A stretch of DNA of 36,585 nucleotides from Bdellovibrionales bacterium (GTDB lineage Bacteria; Bdellovibrionota; UBA1018; JADZFF01). How positions within the stretch are numbered: position 1 is the stretch's first letter; every line of letters begins with the position of its first letter. Location: NCBI GenBank assembly GCA_020850015.1, contig JADZFF010000155.1, forward strand, positions 1-36,585. Direction: 5' to 3'. The notes under the pieces are model-generated. The model saw only the letters and a list, made by a program, of their open reading frames with translations, was not told the DNA's origin and made no database searches. Shown here in pieces: positions 23,623 through 31,618 of the stretch. The position numbers and the translations under genes are program-made.

Positions 23623-24381
23623 ATGGCAGGCGACAAGGCTCCCGTCATCATCATCAAGAAGAAGAAGGGCGGCGACCACGGCGCCCACGGCGGCGCCTGG
23701 AAGGTGGCCTACGCCGACTTCGTGACCGCCATGATGGCCTTCTTCCTGGTGATGTGGCTCTTGGGCTCGGACGAAGAAGTGAAAGAAGCGGTGGCCGATT
23801 ACTTCAATAACCCCACCTCCGCCTGGCGCCCCGATCTCCAGAACCCGAAGCAGGCCCCGCTCGGACAAATGACAGGCTCGGGCGACAGCCTGCTCGCCGG
23901 CGCCACCGGGGCCGTGCCGGAGGACCTCGTGGAGCGGCCCTCGCAACCGAACGTGGAGGAGCCCGCGGGTACGCCGAAGCTCGGCGAGGAGGGCCAGGGC
24001 CTGGCCAACGACGTCTCGCCGCCGGGCGAGCTCCAGATCGAGGTCATGCGTTTCGCCGTGCCCGAGGACGCGCTCTTCGAGCGAGGGGCCGCGAAGCTCA
24101 CGGCCGCGGCAGGCAGGATCCTGGGCCAGTACTCCACCTTCCTGCGCCAGTTCAAAGGCGGGGTGACGGTGACGGCTTTTCTTTCGCCCGACCCAGGCGC
24201 CGTGCAGGGCGACGCCTACGAGTTCGCCATGGCGCGCGCCGTGGCACTCGCGGATTATATTGTCGAACGCGGCTGGGTGGACCGGCAGGCGGCGAGCAGC
24301 TCCGTGCTCGACCAGCCCTCGCGCTCACCCGCCACGGGCGCCACCCGCCGGCAGATCGAGCTCACCTTCGGGCGGGAGTGA
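23623..24381 (+). CDS. motB: Flagellar motor stator protein MotB with degenerate peptidoglycan-binding motif
   Basis: This 252-residue protein has a Lys-rich cytoplasmic N-terminus (IIIKKKKGG), the GAWKVAYADF start and one membrane helix with Asp32 (YADFVTAMMAFFLVMWLLGS), the ion-carrying residue. A plug-like acidic segment and Pro-rich linker follow. The C-terminal OmpA-like domain is short and partly eroded. DALFERGAAKLTAAAGRILG and the closing ATRRQIELTFG are recognisable, but the usual GHTD peptidoglycan-anchoring motif is replaced by TAFLSPDPG. Anchoring may therefore differ, or the motor may be specialised. It is co-transcribed with motA and convergent with the lipoprotein gene seven bases away. 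Confidence 0.92.
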   Translation: MAGDKAPVIIIKKKKGGDHGAHGGAWKVAYADFVTAMMAFFLVMWLLGSDEEVKEAVADYFNNPTSAWRPDLQNPKQAPLGQMTGSGDSLLAGATGAVPEDLVERPSQPNVEEPAGTPKLGEEGQGLANDVSPPGELQIEVMRFAVPEDALFERGAAKLTAAAGRILGQYSTFLRQFKGGVTVTAFLSPDPGAVQGDAYEFAMARAVALADYIVERGWVDRQAASSSVLDQPSRSPATGATRRQIELTFGRE

Positions 24382-24388
24382 GCGGGCC

Positions 24389-25375
24389 TCAGAGGTCGTC
24401 GGGTTCGCAGAGAAGCGTCGTGAGGGATGCGTCGTCCGACACGACGGTGCAGTCCGCAGCGTGGTAGCCCACCTCGATCCCGGTCTCACCCTCACTACGG
24501 GGCGTGCGGTAGATCAGGCGCAAGGCCCCCCCCGTGATTCCACCGCAACCGACGTCGTTGCTCCCCCCCGGCCGCACCACGATCTCGTAGCGCCTCGCCG
24601 GGAGCAAGCCCCTCACCACGACGGCGTCGGTATTCTCGAAGTGCGTGTCACCGGTGGAAAGGTCGTTGAAGATCGTGCTTCCCAGATCGGGCGGAGTCAT
24701 GAGGATAGGCTTTCCATCCAGCGTGACGTCGAGCACATCGAGCTTGTTGTAGGAGCAGCCCGCAACCGCGCTCCCATCCGGGATATTGAAATGTACCTGC
24801 TGGAAGTACTCCGGATCCGCGCCCTCGAACGTCCCCGTGGATACGTCGCTATCCGAGGCCGCCATGCCCACGTTGTACACCGCCACCGGGATCTCGAGCG
24901 TATCGTCGGCTGCAGGGATATCCACCGGCCCCACCTCGCCGTAGATGGGGTAGCTCTCGTCGAAGCCCGAGCTGCAGTCGCCGTCGAGCGCGATCCTGCC
25001 CATGATGGAGATCACCCGGTCGGTGCCCGCCGGAAGCGCCACCACACGGTCCGGGATCGTGATGACGCTCACGAACTTGTCCGCGCCAGAGTCTTCGAAC
25101 GAATTCGTCGTGAGGGGGGCCGCGGTGAAAGTGGCGTCGTCGATGGGGATGCGCATCCGCTTGGTGCCGGGTCCGCGTACCGTCACGAAGAGCCGGTCGA
25201 TCTTGCACTCGGCGCGCGAGCCAAAGCTCTGGTTGCGCACCGATGGCCCCGTGCCCCGCAGAAGCACCTTCACGCTCTTCCCTTCGCCCGGCGCGCAGCC
25301 CCCCAGATACCCGAGACAGGCCAATGCGGCCACCGCTCCGAAAGACCGCACGCCGACATGATGGGTTCCGTTCAT
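24389..25375 (-). CDS. Lipoprotein, second copy of the FecR-linked module
   Basis: This 328-residue protein has a lipobox LGYLGGC (Cys near residue 27) and a beta-rich mature part of unknown family. It is paralogous to the protein at 26279-27310. Both share an early CxID/IExL block (ECKIDRLFVTV here), a GLLPARRYEIVV motif, an LRLIYRTPRS strand, and a C-terminal HAADCTVV...LLCEPDD pair of Cys. GAGGAG overlapping the stop of the upstream FecR gene provides the ribosome site, so translation is coupled. The longer frame to 25396 is rejected because it lacks a ribosome site. It is the last gene of the five-gene operon and probably the outer-membrane or surface partner of the FecR protein. Confidence 0.75.
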   Translation of the reverse strand: MNGTHHVGVRSFGAVAALACLGYLGGCAPGEGKSVKVLLRGTGPSVRNQSFGSRAECKIDRLFVTVRGPGTKRMRIPIDDATFTAAPLTTNSFEDSGADKFVSVITIPDRVVALPAGTDRVISIMGRIALDGDCSSGFDESYPIYGEVGPVDIPAADDTLEIPVAVYNVGMAASDSDVSTGTFEGADPEYFQQVHFNIPDGSAVAGCSYNKLDVLDVTLDGKPILMTPPDLGSTIFNDLSTGDTHFENTDAVVVRGLLPARRYEIVVRPGGSNDVGCGGITGGALRLIYRTPRSEGETGIEVGYHAADCTVVSDDASLTTLLCEPDDL

Positions 25376-25385
25376 CTTCGTCTCC

Positions 25386-26306
25386 TCAGGGGTCAAAGGC
25401 GGTCACGGCGCCCGGAATTTGGATGTTCGTCGGAATCCTCACTCCTCCGTCGAGGATCGGATCGAAGGTGTACTGGTCCGTGAGCGCGCGGATGAGGCGC
25501 TGCACCGGGCGTTTGCGCCGCTCGCGCTTGTCGCGCTGGAGCTTGTCCACGTCTTCGAGCGTGGCCACTTCGCGGGGCTGAAGGCCGATCTCCTTCCGAA
25601 GGCGCTTCAGCTGATCGGGCTCCATGCGGCGGGGGGACTGCTCGGACCCGGCCTCCTTGCCCGGGGCGTCCGCCTTGTACTCGGTCTGCGGCGGAAGCTG
25701 AAGGCGGCGAAATTTGCGGGCATCGCCCAGGCTCGCGTCGCTGATCTCGGCCATTCCCTGATCGCCCCCGAGCGACACGAAAAGCTCTGCCTGGCCGTCG
25801 AGCACGACGAAGCGGCTGGGCTCAGCCTCCGCCCGCGGCGTTTCCACCACCACGTCGGTGCCGCGCACGCCGAGCGTGGCGGAGCGCGTGCGGATCCGGA
25901 AGCGCTTGCGCTCCGGCCCTCCGCTCTTCACGATCGCGCGGGTGCGCCCGTAGCTCAGATCGAGCGAGGCGGCCTCGGTGCCCTCGCTCACGGCGGTGTC
26001 CGTGTACTCGGCCACGCGGAAACGCGAGCCCGGATCGAGCTGCACCACCGAGCCCTTGCCCAGGAGCAGGGTGGCCCGGCCATCCCGGGTTTCGATCACG
26101 GCGCCCTTGAGAAGCGTCTGCCCCACCGCGGCCTCCGCGCCGTTCACGAGCACGTCGCCCGAGACGGCCGCCACCTTGCCCACGATCACCTCGAGCGTGG
26201 GTTTCACGGCGGCAGGAGGGGTGTCGGCGGCGGCGGCACGCGCCGTCGCGCTGGGGATCCAGGCCAGCATCGTCAGGATCAAGGAAACGCGAATGGTTCG
26301 CTGCAT
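25386..26306 (-). CDS. FecR-domain periplasmic protein, second copy
   Basis: This 306-residue protein has a signal peptide (about 1-27). A FecR domain (about 38-180) shows VGKVAAVSGDVLVNGAEAAV, a VIETRDGRATLLLGKGSVVQ strand pair, LSYGRTRAIV, TRSATLGVRGTDVVVETP and FVVLDGQAELFVS. The C-terminal third is charged and helical (LKRLRKEIGLQPREVATLED, RDKRERRKRPVQRL). No sigma factor or TonB receptor is nearby, so it is not a FecIR iron system; exported FecR-fold proteins of this type are common in this bacterial group. It clearly matches the copy at 27310-28236, sharing SYGRTRA, RSAT.GVRGT and RFVV.DG.A. AGGAGA precedes the ATG, which overlaps the end of the upstream lipoprotein by 28 bases. Confidence 0.85.
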   Translation of the reverse strand: MQRTIRVSLILTMLAWIPSATARAAAADTPPAAVKPTLEVIVGKVAAVSGDVLVNGAEAAVGQTLLKGAVIETRDGRATLLLGKGSVVQLDPGSRFRVAEYTDTAVSEGTEAASLDLSYGRTRAIVKSGGPERKRFRIRTRSATLGVRGTDVVVETPRAEAEPSRFVVLDGQAELFVSLGGDQGMAEISDASLGDARKFRRLQLPPQTEYKADAPGKEAGSEQSPRRMEPDQLKRLRKEIGLQPREVATLEDVDKLQRDKRERRKRPVQRLIRALTDQYTFDPILDGGVRIPTNIQIPGAVTAFDP

Positions 26307-27310
26307 GCGTATCTCCTATACTCGCCCGAAACGTTTTCAACGAAGGCGCAGTCCGCCTGATACACGCCGCCGCCCGTGGAAGGCTGCGTGCCTGAGGGGG
26401 CGGGAGTGCGGAATTTGAGCTCAGCCGTTCGTCCTGACATGCAGGGGCCGCTACCCGGGAAGTTGATCCGCAGCTCGTAGCTCCGGCCCGGCAAGAGACC
26501 ATAGACGAAGTAGGCGTCGTCGAGGCCGATCGCCGCTGCGGTCGACGCGAGGTTGCCCAGAGGATCTCCCGTGATGGAGAATGTCTTTTCGTCGATCGTC
26601 TGGTCCTCGAGCGCGAAGGTGTTGGGAGGAAAGCAGGTGGCTACGAATCCGCCGATGCTGTTGGCTCCGCTGCCGGCGGTGTCGAGGAGGAGCGAGATGA
26701 AGGGCCCAGCCAAGGGGCTGACCGCGGACACGTTGACGTCCTCGGATTTCAACCCGGAAGGATGCTCCAGAACCCACGGGATGAGCGTCGTGGACCCGGA
26801 AGGCACGGGCTTGTCCTTGAAGTAGAGAAATCCGCTCACGGGGTAGCCCTCGTCCGCGGAAGTGCATCCGGGACGAATCACGCCCGCAAGAGCAAAGTAG
26901 GTGGATGGTCCTGCTGGAATCTGAAGCGTTACCGGATCGATCGCGATCGAGGAACCGAAGCCCTCGTCGCTTTCCTCTGCCCAACCACTGGCGACAGTGG
27001 CGATATTCTGGTTGAAGGCTGAGCCATCCAGGACCTTACCTCTGAGCTCACGCACCACCACTGGCGCCTGATACTCCTCGCTCCCCATGTCCGGGTTTAC
27101 CCACACGTTGAGCATGAGGTCCTCGATCTCGCATGAGGCCCGAGGCGCCAAGGAGGGCGAATCGAGGAGCCCGGCGATCCCGAGGGGCCCGCGCGCCCGC
27201 GCCGCGCCGCCAGCGAAAACAAGAGTCAGTTCTCCTGGCGCTGACCCGCAGCCGGGGCCACCACAAAGTCCCGCGACCAGAAGCGCACTGGCGACCAAAC
27301 GCCCGTTCAT
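26279..27310 (-). CDS. Lipoprotein, first copy of the FecR-linked module
   Basis: The protein is about 343 residues. The hydrophobic signal ends at GGPGC, a slightly weak lipobox. The mature part is beta-rich. Paralogy to the 24389-25375 protein is visible in ASCEIEDLMLNVWV, YGLLPGRSYELRINFPGSG, TAELKFRTP and a closing YQADCAFV...RYACSEP with matching Cys. The ATG at 27310 overlaps the FecR stop (TGATG), indicating coupled translation; an in-frame ATG at 27316 is the alternative. The 3' end runs 28 bases into the next FecR gene. No enzymatic motif is seen; a surface or periplasmic binding role is plausible. Confidence 0.75.
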   Translation of the reverse strand: MNGRLVASALLVAGLCGGPGCGSAPGELTLVFAGGAARARGPLGIAGLLDSPSLAPRASCEIEDLMLNVWVNPDMGSEEYQAPVVVRELRGKVLDGSAFNQNIATVASGWAEESDEGFGSSIAIDPVTLQIPAGPSTYFALAGVIRPGCTSADEGYPVSGFLYFKDKPVPSGSTTLIPWVLEHPSGLKSEDVNVSAVSPLAGPFISLLLDTAGSGANSIGGFVATCFPPNTFALEDQTIDEKTFSITGDPLGNLASTAAAIGLDDAYFVYGLLPGRSYELRINFPGSGPCMSGRTAELKFRTPAPSGTQPSTGGGVYQADCAFVENVSGEYRRYACSEPFAFP

Positions 27311-28236
27311 CAACATCCGCCACCCGCGCAATCAAATCCCGCCTTGATCGCAGTCCCGAACTTCACTTCCAACACGGTTCCTCCATCCGCCACGGGATCG
27401 AAGTGCGGGCCCCCGAAGGGCATCGGCGGGGGCGCGAACCCGTCGTCGAGCCCGCCGTCCGCGAGCTCCTTGATATCGCCGATCACGGCGGCCATCGAAG
27501 GAGGCGCCGCGATCTCTGCGCTGAGCTTCAGCGCCACCGCCGGCGGCAGCGCCTCGGCGCGCGCGCGCGTCGGGTCGCCGCCTTCTTTCAGGTCCATGGC
27601 CTGCCCTTCAGAGACTTCCACCTTCTGGAACTCGCCTGGGTCGTCCAGGTTGGCGTCGGCGGCCACGCTCACGCCGGCGGTGGCGCCGCCAACCTCAGGG
27701 GCTTCTTCGGGCGCGGCGCCGCTCATTGCTTCCCGGTTCATCGACTCGCGGGCTTTCGCCGTGCGGGCGATGTACACGTCGGCCTTCCCGTCGAACACGA
27801 CGAAGCGCTGGGGCTCCAGGGGATCCTGGGGCGACTCGATCATGAGGTGCGTGCCCCGCACGCCCATCGTGGCCGAGCGCGAGCGCACCACGAATCTCTT
27901 GCGCACGGCACCCACGTCGCGCACGAGGGCGCGCGTGCGTCCGTAGCTCAGGTTCAGGCTCGCGCTCTCGGTGCCGTCGGGCCCTCGCCCGTAGCTCGCC
28001 ACCTGGAAGCGGCTGTTCTTGTCGAGGTGGATCACGCTCTCCTTGCCCAAGAGCAGCGTGGCCTTTCCCGAACCGATCTCGATGACGTCGCCGGCAAGAA
28101 GCTCCCGGCCCGACTTCGCGGCCACGCCCCCCACCGTAACCTCTCCTTTCGCCGATGCCAGGCGCCCGACTGGCGCCACGGCCCAGGCGGGCGCCGCGAG
28201 CAGCAGCAGGAGGGCCGTTAGAGTGGTTCGCTTCAT
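27310..28236 (-). CDS. FecR-domain periplasmic protein, first copy
   Basis: This 308-residue protein has a signal peptide (about 1-19, AWA). A FecR domain (about 22-165) shows VGRLASAKGEVTVGGVAAKS, GKATLLLGKESVIHL, LSYGRTRALV, SRSATMGVRGTHLMIES and FVVFDGKADVYIA. The long C-terminal region is acidic and Pro/Ala-rich and ends with GFDCAGGGC, three residues between the terminal Cys. That could be a tether or metal site. The ATG overlaps the stop of the beta-barrel gene (ATGA) and no ribosome site is visible, so it is probably translated by coupling. It differs from the second copy mainly in the C-terminal third. Confidence 0.85.
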   Translation of the reverse strand: MKRTTLTALLLLLAAPAWAVAPVGRLASAKGEVTVGGVAAKSGRELLAGDVIEIGSGKATLLLGKESVIHLDKNSRFQVASYGRGPDGTESASLNLSYGRTRALVRDVGAVRKRFVVRSRSATMGVRGTHLMIESPQDPLEPQRFVVFDGKADVYIARTAKARESMNREAMSGAAPEEAPEVGGATAGVSVAADANLDDPGEFQKVEVSEGQAMDLKEGGDPTRARAEALPPAVALKLSAEIAAPPSMAAVIGDIKELADGGLDDGFAPPPMPFGGPHFDPVADGGTVLEVKFGTAIKAGFDCAGGGC

Positions 28237-29588
28237 AGGGCGTAACTCATCAGCACCGAGAGAGAGTGGCGGGAGTACGTGGCTTCCTCCAGAGTGGAGC
28301 TGTTGCTCCGGAAGCTGTAGTCCGCGCTCAAGTACCAGCGCTGTCCGAGCGCGCGCCCCATGCCCAGACCGGCCTTCAGCAGCGTGTCACTGCGATCATC
28401 GGAGGAGTCGGGGTAGGATGTCAGCGTGGGCTCGAAGAGCAGCTTGCCCTGCCAGAAGCCGAACACGGGCTGGCGCCAGGTGATCGGGAAGGCGAAGGCC
28501 GAGGAAACGAAGTTGCTGCCCGAGGCGAACACCTGCTCGTACTCCACTCCCGCTTCGAGTTGCCCCGGCCCGAGCTCGCGCTGGTGCGTGATCGAGGGCC
28601 TCAGGATCAGGCCGCTGCGGTCGTCGTCCTCGAGGGCGTCGTCGGCCTGGGGATAGCTCGCGTAGCCCACCCCCAACGAGAAATCCGTGCGCACCTTCGC
28701 GCCGTGGTTCCAGAGCGCGTGCGCGGTCACCGCGTCGCTGAGGTTGAAGAGGCCGAGCGTGCCGTCGAGGTTCACGAGGCTCAGGTCGAAGGTGTTGTCG
28801 AAGCGCCACTCCCAGCGCGTGAACTCCTCCTGCTCCCGGCGCCAACCCAGCGTGAACGAGCCGTAGAGGCTGTTGAAGCGCTGCGCGGACTCGGCGAGCT
28901 GGTAGGTGAAGGCCCCCACGGTTACCGCATCCATGCGCCCGCCCAAGCCGTCGAACTCCCAGCCCAGTTGCGCCGCTGGGAGGATGAAGGGGCTCGCGAT
29001 GTCGCTCGCGTCCAGCGCCTCCGCCGAGGTGTCGGAGGTCATGAGCACGTTCGTGTCGTAGCCGCTCGAAAGCGAAACGTGCCCGGTGAACTGCGTGGTG
29101 GAGGCAAGGCTGAGCTCCGGGAGCGGCTGCTTGGCGGAAATCGTGCGCAGAGCCTCAGTCACCGTGGAGGCCAGCCGGTCGTCTCCCTCGATCTGCTTCA
29201 AGGCCGCCTGGGCCTTTTCGATCTCCCCGGAGCGGTTGAGCGCGTCCGCGTAGTGATAGAGGTAAATCGGGCGCTGGGTGTCGGTGAGCTCGGCCTGGGT
29301 CACGGCCCGGTAGAAGGCCTGGTTCGCCTGTTCGAGCTTTTCCGCGCGGATGAAAGTGAGCCCAAGAAGGTTCCAGGCCCCCGAATCGCGGGGGTCGGCC
29401 CGCAGGTGGTCAGCCAGGAAACGCTGCGCGGACTCATACTCCTTGTTCTGGAGGTAGTAGTTCACGAAACTCAAGGTGAGCTCGCGGTTGGTATCCACCG
29501 AGGCTTCCGCGCCTCGCGGAATCATTCCGGCCCCGAAGCCAATCAGGACCCCAATCGCGAGTGCGCGCGTCATCATCCGGTGGATCAT
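28233..29588 (-). CDS. Outer-membrane protein: periplasmic TPR domain plus C-terminal beta-barrel (Slam-like architecture)
   Basis: The protein is about 451 residues. A signal peptide ends near GAEA (about residue 29). TPR-like helices (about 30-150: FVNYYLQNKEYESAQRFLAD, DSGAWNLLGLTFIRAEKLEQ, IYLYHYADALNRSGEIEKAQ) follow, then a barrel of alternating strands from about 165. The barrel opens with GHVSLSSGYDTNVLM, a motif shared by TPR-barrel proteins. It closes with SADYSFRSNSS and SLSVLMSYAL. TPR plus about 14 strands is the layout of Slam, which helps deliver lipoproteins to the cell surface; two lipoproteins lie in the same operon. Sequence similarity to DUF560 is not certain by eye. The start is uncertain (29588, 29576 or 29573; none has a good ribosome site). 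It ends in Leu rather than an aromatic. Confidence 0.72.
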   Translation of the reverse strand: MIHRMMTRALAIGVLIGFGAGMIPRGAEASVDTNRELTLSFVNYYLQNKEYESAQRFLADHLRADPRDSGAWNLLGLTFIRAEKLEQANQAFYRAVTQAELTDTQRPIYLYHYADALNRSGEIEKAQAALKQIEGDDRLASTVTEALRTISAKQPLPELSLASTTQFTGHVSLSSGYDTNVLMTSDTSAEALDASDIASPFILPAAQLGWEFDGLGGRMDAVTVGAFTYQLAESAQRFNSLYGSFTLGWRREQEEFTRWEWRFDNTFDLSLVNLDGTLGLFNLSDAVTAHALWNHGAKVRTDFSLGVGYASYPQADDALEDDDRSGLILRPSITHQRELGPGQLEAGVEYEQVFASGSNFVSSAFAFPITWRQPVFGFWQGKLLFEPTLTSYPDSSDDRSDTLLKAGLGMGRALGQRWYLSADYSFRSNSSTLEEATYSRHSLSVLMSYAL

Positions 29589-29652
29589 CCGGGGAAGTGT
29601 GTTGGAATTTTGACTGGGCCGCAAGCGCGAAGCGCCTAGGCCCGGCGCGACA

Positions 29653-29823
29653 ATGAACGAGAGGAGGAACCCCGCGGGAGCCCTTCGGGCTGTCCTCGAT
29701 CCGCGGCGGACCGTGGGGTGGGTATGGAGGCTCCGATACTCGGCTGGGGACGAGGACCTGCACGCGGGTTTTGCCCGCATGTGGGAACGGCTCGAGCGCG
29801 CGAAGGCGCCCGAACCGCAGTGA
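29653..29823 (+). CDS. Possible small ORF (56 aa) in an otherwise unassigned region
   Basis: The ATG at 29653 opens a 56-codon frame with a protein-like tail (WRLRYSAGDEDLHAGFARMW, then ERLERAKAPEPQ). There is no ribosome site. It is the best coding candidate in 29589-29986. The rest of that stretch has low-complexity GCGCGCGG and two small hairpins: GCCTG-TTTT-CAGGC near 29914, and CCGGAC/GTCCGG near 29961-29979, which could act as a weak terminator for the transglycosylase gene. No RNA gene is recognised. Confidence 0.25.
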   Translation: MNERRNPAGALRAVLDPRRTVGWVWRLRYSAGDEDLHAGFARMWERLERAKAPEPQ

Positions 29824-29986
29824 AGGAAGCCGCGGACGCCCGATGCGCTCCGGGGGTTCCCCCTCCGTTCATGCCTGATGTAAGAGCAGGAGACGTGCCT
29901 CGCCGAGAAAGCCTGTTTTCAGGCCCTTACGCGCGCGGCGCGCGGCGCGGACCCGGGTCGAACCGGACTCAGGGTGTCCGGCGCGC

Positions 29987-31516
29987 CTAGATGGAGCTTT
30001 CGACCTTGAGGCGCTGGCCCACGTAGATCGTATTGCGGCGAAGGCCGTTCAGGCGCTTCAGGCTCGCCACCGTGGTGCCGAAGCGGCGCGCGATCGTGTG
30101 AAGGTTGTCGCCGCGGCGCACGCGGTACCGGGTCACGGGCCCGGCGTCGGCCAGAGCGCGTGTGGCCTTCCCCGAGTCGGCCACGCGGCGGTGGTACTCA
30201 CGCGCCGAGACGCGGAGCCGCATCCCGGCGAAGATGCGGTCGGAGCTGAAGCCGTTGAGGCGTTTCAGGTAGGCGACGGACACCCGGTTCCGGCGGGCGA
30301 TGCCGGAGAGCGTCTCGCCGCGGCGGACGATGGTGTAGTTGCGCGAAGGGCCGTCGGTGTCGTCGGTGGCGGCCACGCGCACGCCCTTCAGGCGGAACTC
30401 AGCGAGCTTGGGATGCGCGTCTTTCAAGGAGGAGGAACGCCCTTCCGGCACCCAGATCTCGTAGGTGCTCGCCTGCGGCGAGGTGATGCCCTGGAGCAGG
30501 TGCGGGTTCACGCGCTTCAGCTCCTCGAGCGGCACGCCCGAGGCCTGCGAAAGGTCGCTGAGCCGGATCGGCGAAGGCACCTCCACCGCGGCCAGATCGG
30601 GATAGGGCTCGCCCTCCACGCGGTGCTCGAAGCCGAAGCGGTCCGGGTTCTCGCCGATGATCATGGCGGCCAGGAACTTCGGCACGTAGTTCGTGGTTTC
30701 GCGCGGCAGGGCGCGTTTCTCCACGAGGGTCCAGTAGTCGCGCGTGCCGGCCTTCATGATGGCGTTGAGCACGCGGCGCTCTCCCGAGTTGTAGGCGGCG
30801 AAGGCCAGATACCAGTCCTGGAACACGTTGTAGAGGTCGGTGAGGTATTTCGCGGCGGCTTCGGTGGCGCGGATCGGATCCCGGCGCTCGTCCACGTAGC
30901 CGTTCGCCACGAGCCCGTAGCGGCGCCCCGTGGCGCGGATGAACTGCCAGACCCCCACGGCCGAGGCGTGCGAGCGCGCGTGCGTGGCGTAGCCGCTCTC
31001 GATCATCGCCAGGTAGTAGAGCTCCGGCGGCACGTTGTTCTGCCGCAGCATCTCCTGAACCACTTCCCGGTACGCGCTGCCTCGGCTCAGGAAACGCTGG
31101 AAGCGCTCGCGGTCGCGCACGGTGAAGAAGTGGATCCAGCGCTCCACGTGCTCGTTCATCTCCACCGGGATCTTCGCGAAGCCGGGCGGCAGGCCCTCTT
31201 CCTTCCCGCTGCGGTCCTCGATCGGCGCCACGCGCGAGTTCGTGCTCTCCACGATGTCGCCCAGGGCGCGCCGGGCGTCGCTCGAAAGGCCCGCGAACTC
31301 CTCACCCTCGCCTGTCTCGAAGCTTTCGGCCGAGATCACGTCCTCGGACTCGGAAGACAAAAGCTCTCCCAAGGCGGTGCCCTCGCCGGGCTCCGCCGCT
31401 TGGTCGGGCGATCGGGTCGGGGCGCTCCCGCAGCCGGAGGCCGCGAACAGGGCCAGCAGGGAGATTCCCGCTCCGCGAAGACACGAACGCCTGCCAGCTT
31501 GGCCTTGGAAACTCAT
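29987..31516 (-). CDS. mltD: MltD-like membrane-bound lytic murein transglycosylase with LysM domains
   Basis: This 509-residue lipoprotein has a lipobox FAASGC (Cys29) and a disordered acidic linker to about 110. An SLT domain (about 150-270) carries catalytic Glu173 (YYLAMIESGYATHARS), SAVGVWQFIRATGRRYGL, RRDPIRATEAAAKYL and WYLAFAAYNSGE. A LysM-like segment follows (about 325-370), then two clear LysM domains: YTIVRRGETLSGIARRNRVS ... LNGFSSDRIFAGMRLRV and YRVRRGDNLHTIARRFGTTV ... LNGLRRNTIYVGQRLKV. It cleaves glycan strands to 1,6-anhydroMurNAc ends. GGAG lies immediately before the ATG, closer than ideal. It is divergent from the DOMON/NamZ pair, 102 bases away. Confidence 0.94.
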   Translation of the reverse strand: MSFQGQAGRRSCLRGAGISLLALFAASGCGSAPTRSPDQAAEPGEGTALGELLSSESEDVISAESFETGEGEEFAGLSSDARRALGDIVESTNSRVAPIEDRSGKEEGLPPGFAKIPVEMNEHVERWIHFFTVRDRERFQRFLSRGSAYREVVQEMLRQNNVPPELYYLAMIESGYATHARSHASAVGVWQFIRATGRRYGLVANGYVDERRDPIRATEAAAKYLTDLYNVFQDWYLAFAAYNSGERRVLNAIMKAGTRDYWTLVEKRALPRETTNYVPKFLAAMIIGENPDRFGFEHRVEGEPYPDLAAVEVPSPIRLSDLSQASGVPLEELKRVNPHLLQGITSPQASTYEIWVPEGRSSSLKDAHPKLAEFRLKGVRVAATDDTDGPSRNYTIVRRGETLSGIARRNRVSVAYLKRLNGFSSDRIFAGMRLRVSAREYHRRVADSGKATRALADAGPVTRYRVRRGDNLHTIARRFGTTVASLKRLNGLRRNTIYVGQRLKVESSI

Positions 31517-31605
31517 CTCCTTCAGTATGTGGGCTGAACCGGGCAGCGGCAACCCGGGGGCGGCGTAAATATCCTGACGCCGGGGCCTTTCGCCCCCGTT
31601 TCCTC

Positions 31606-31611
31606 TAAACT
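31606..31611 (+). promoter_or_regulatory. Candidate -10 element for the DOMON-like/NamZ operon
   Basis: TAAACT at 31606-31611 matches TATAAT at four of six positions. It ends seven bases before the ATG at 31619, and no ribosome site exists, so a leaderless transcript is predicted. No good -35 is seen. Confidence 0.3.
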
Positions 31612-31618
31612 GGATCTC

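Noticed and set aside
25386-28236. Classical FecIR iron-signalling system
   Set aside because: No ECF sigma factor or TonB-dependent receptor is adjacent, and both FecR proteins are exported with signal peptides rather than being inner-membrane anti-sigma factors.
29600-29986. Possible structured RNA (RNase P, tmRNA or tRNA), prompted by GC-rich hairpins and a GGGTCGAACC string
   Set aside because: No RNase P core motif (GAGGAAAGTC) or tRNA cloverleaf is present, and the T-loop-like string lacks the needed TTC. Only small hairpins remain.
30098-31537. Long plus-strand open frame opposite the transglycosylase gene
   Set aside because: It is an antisense shadow caused by high GC. The minus strand encodes a complete SLT/LysM protein. 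The same applies to the long antisense frames opposite ppk, ppx, the TPR-barrel gene and namZ.
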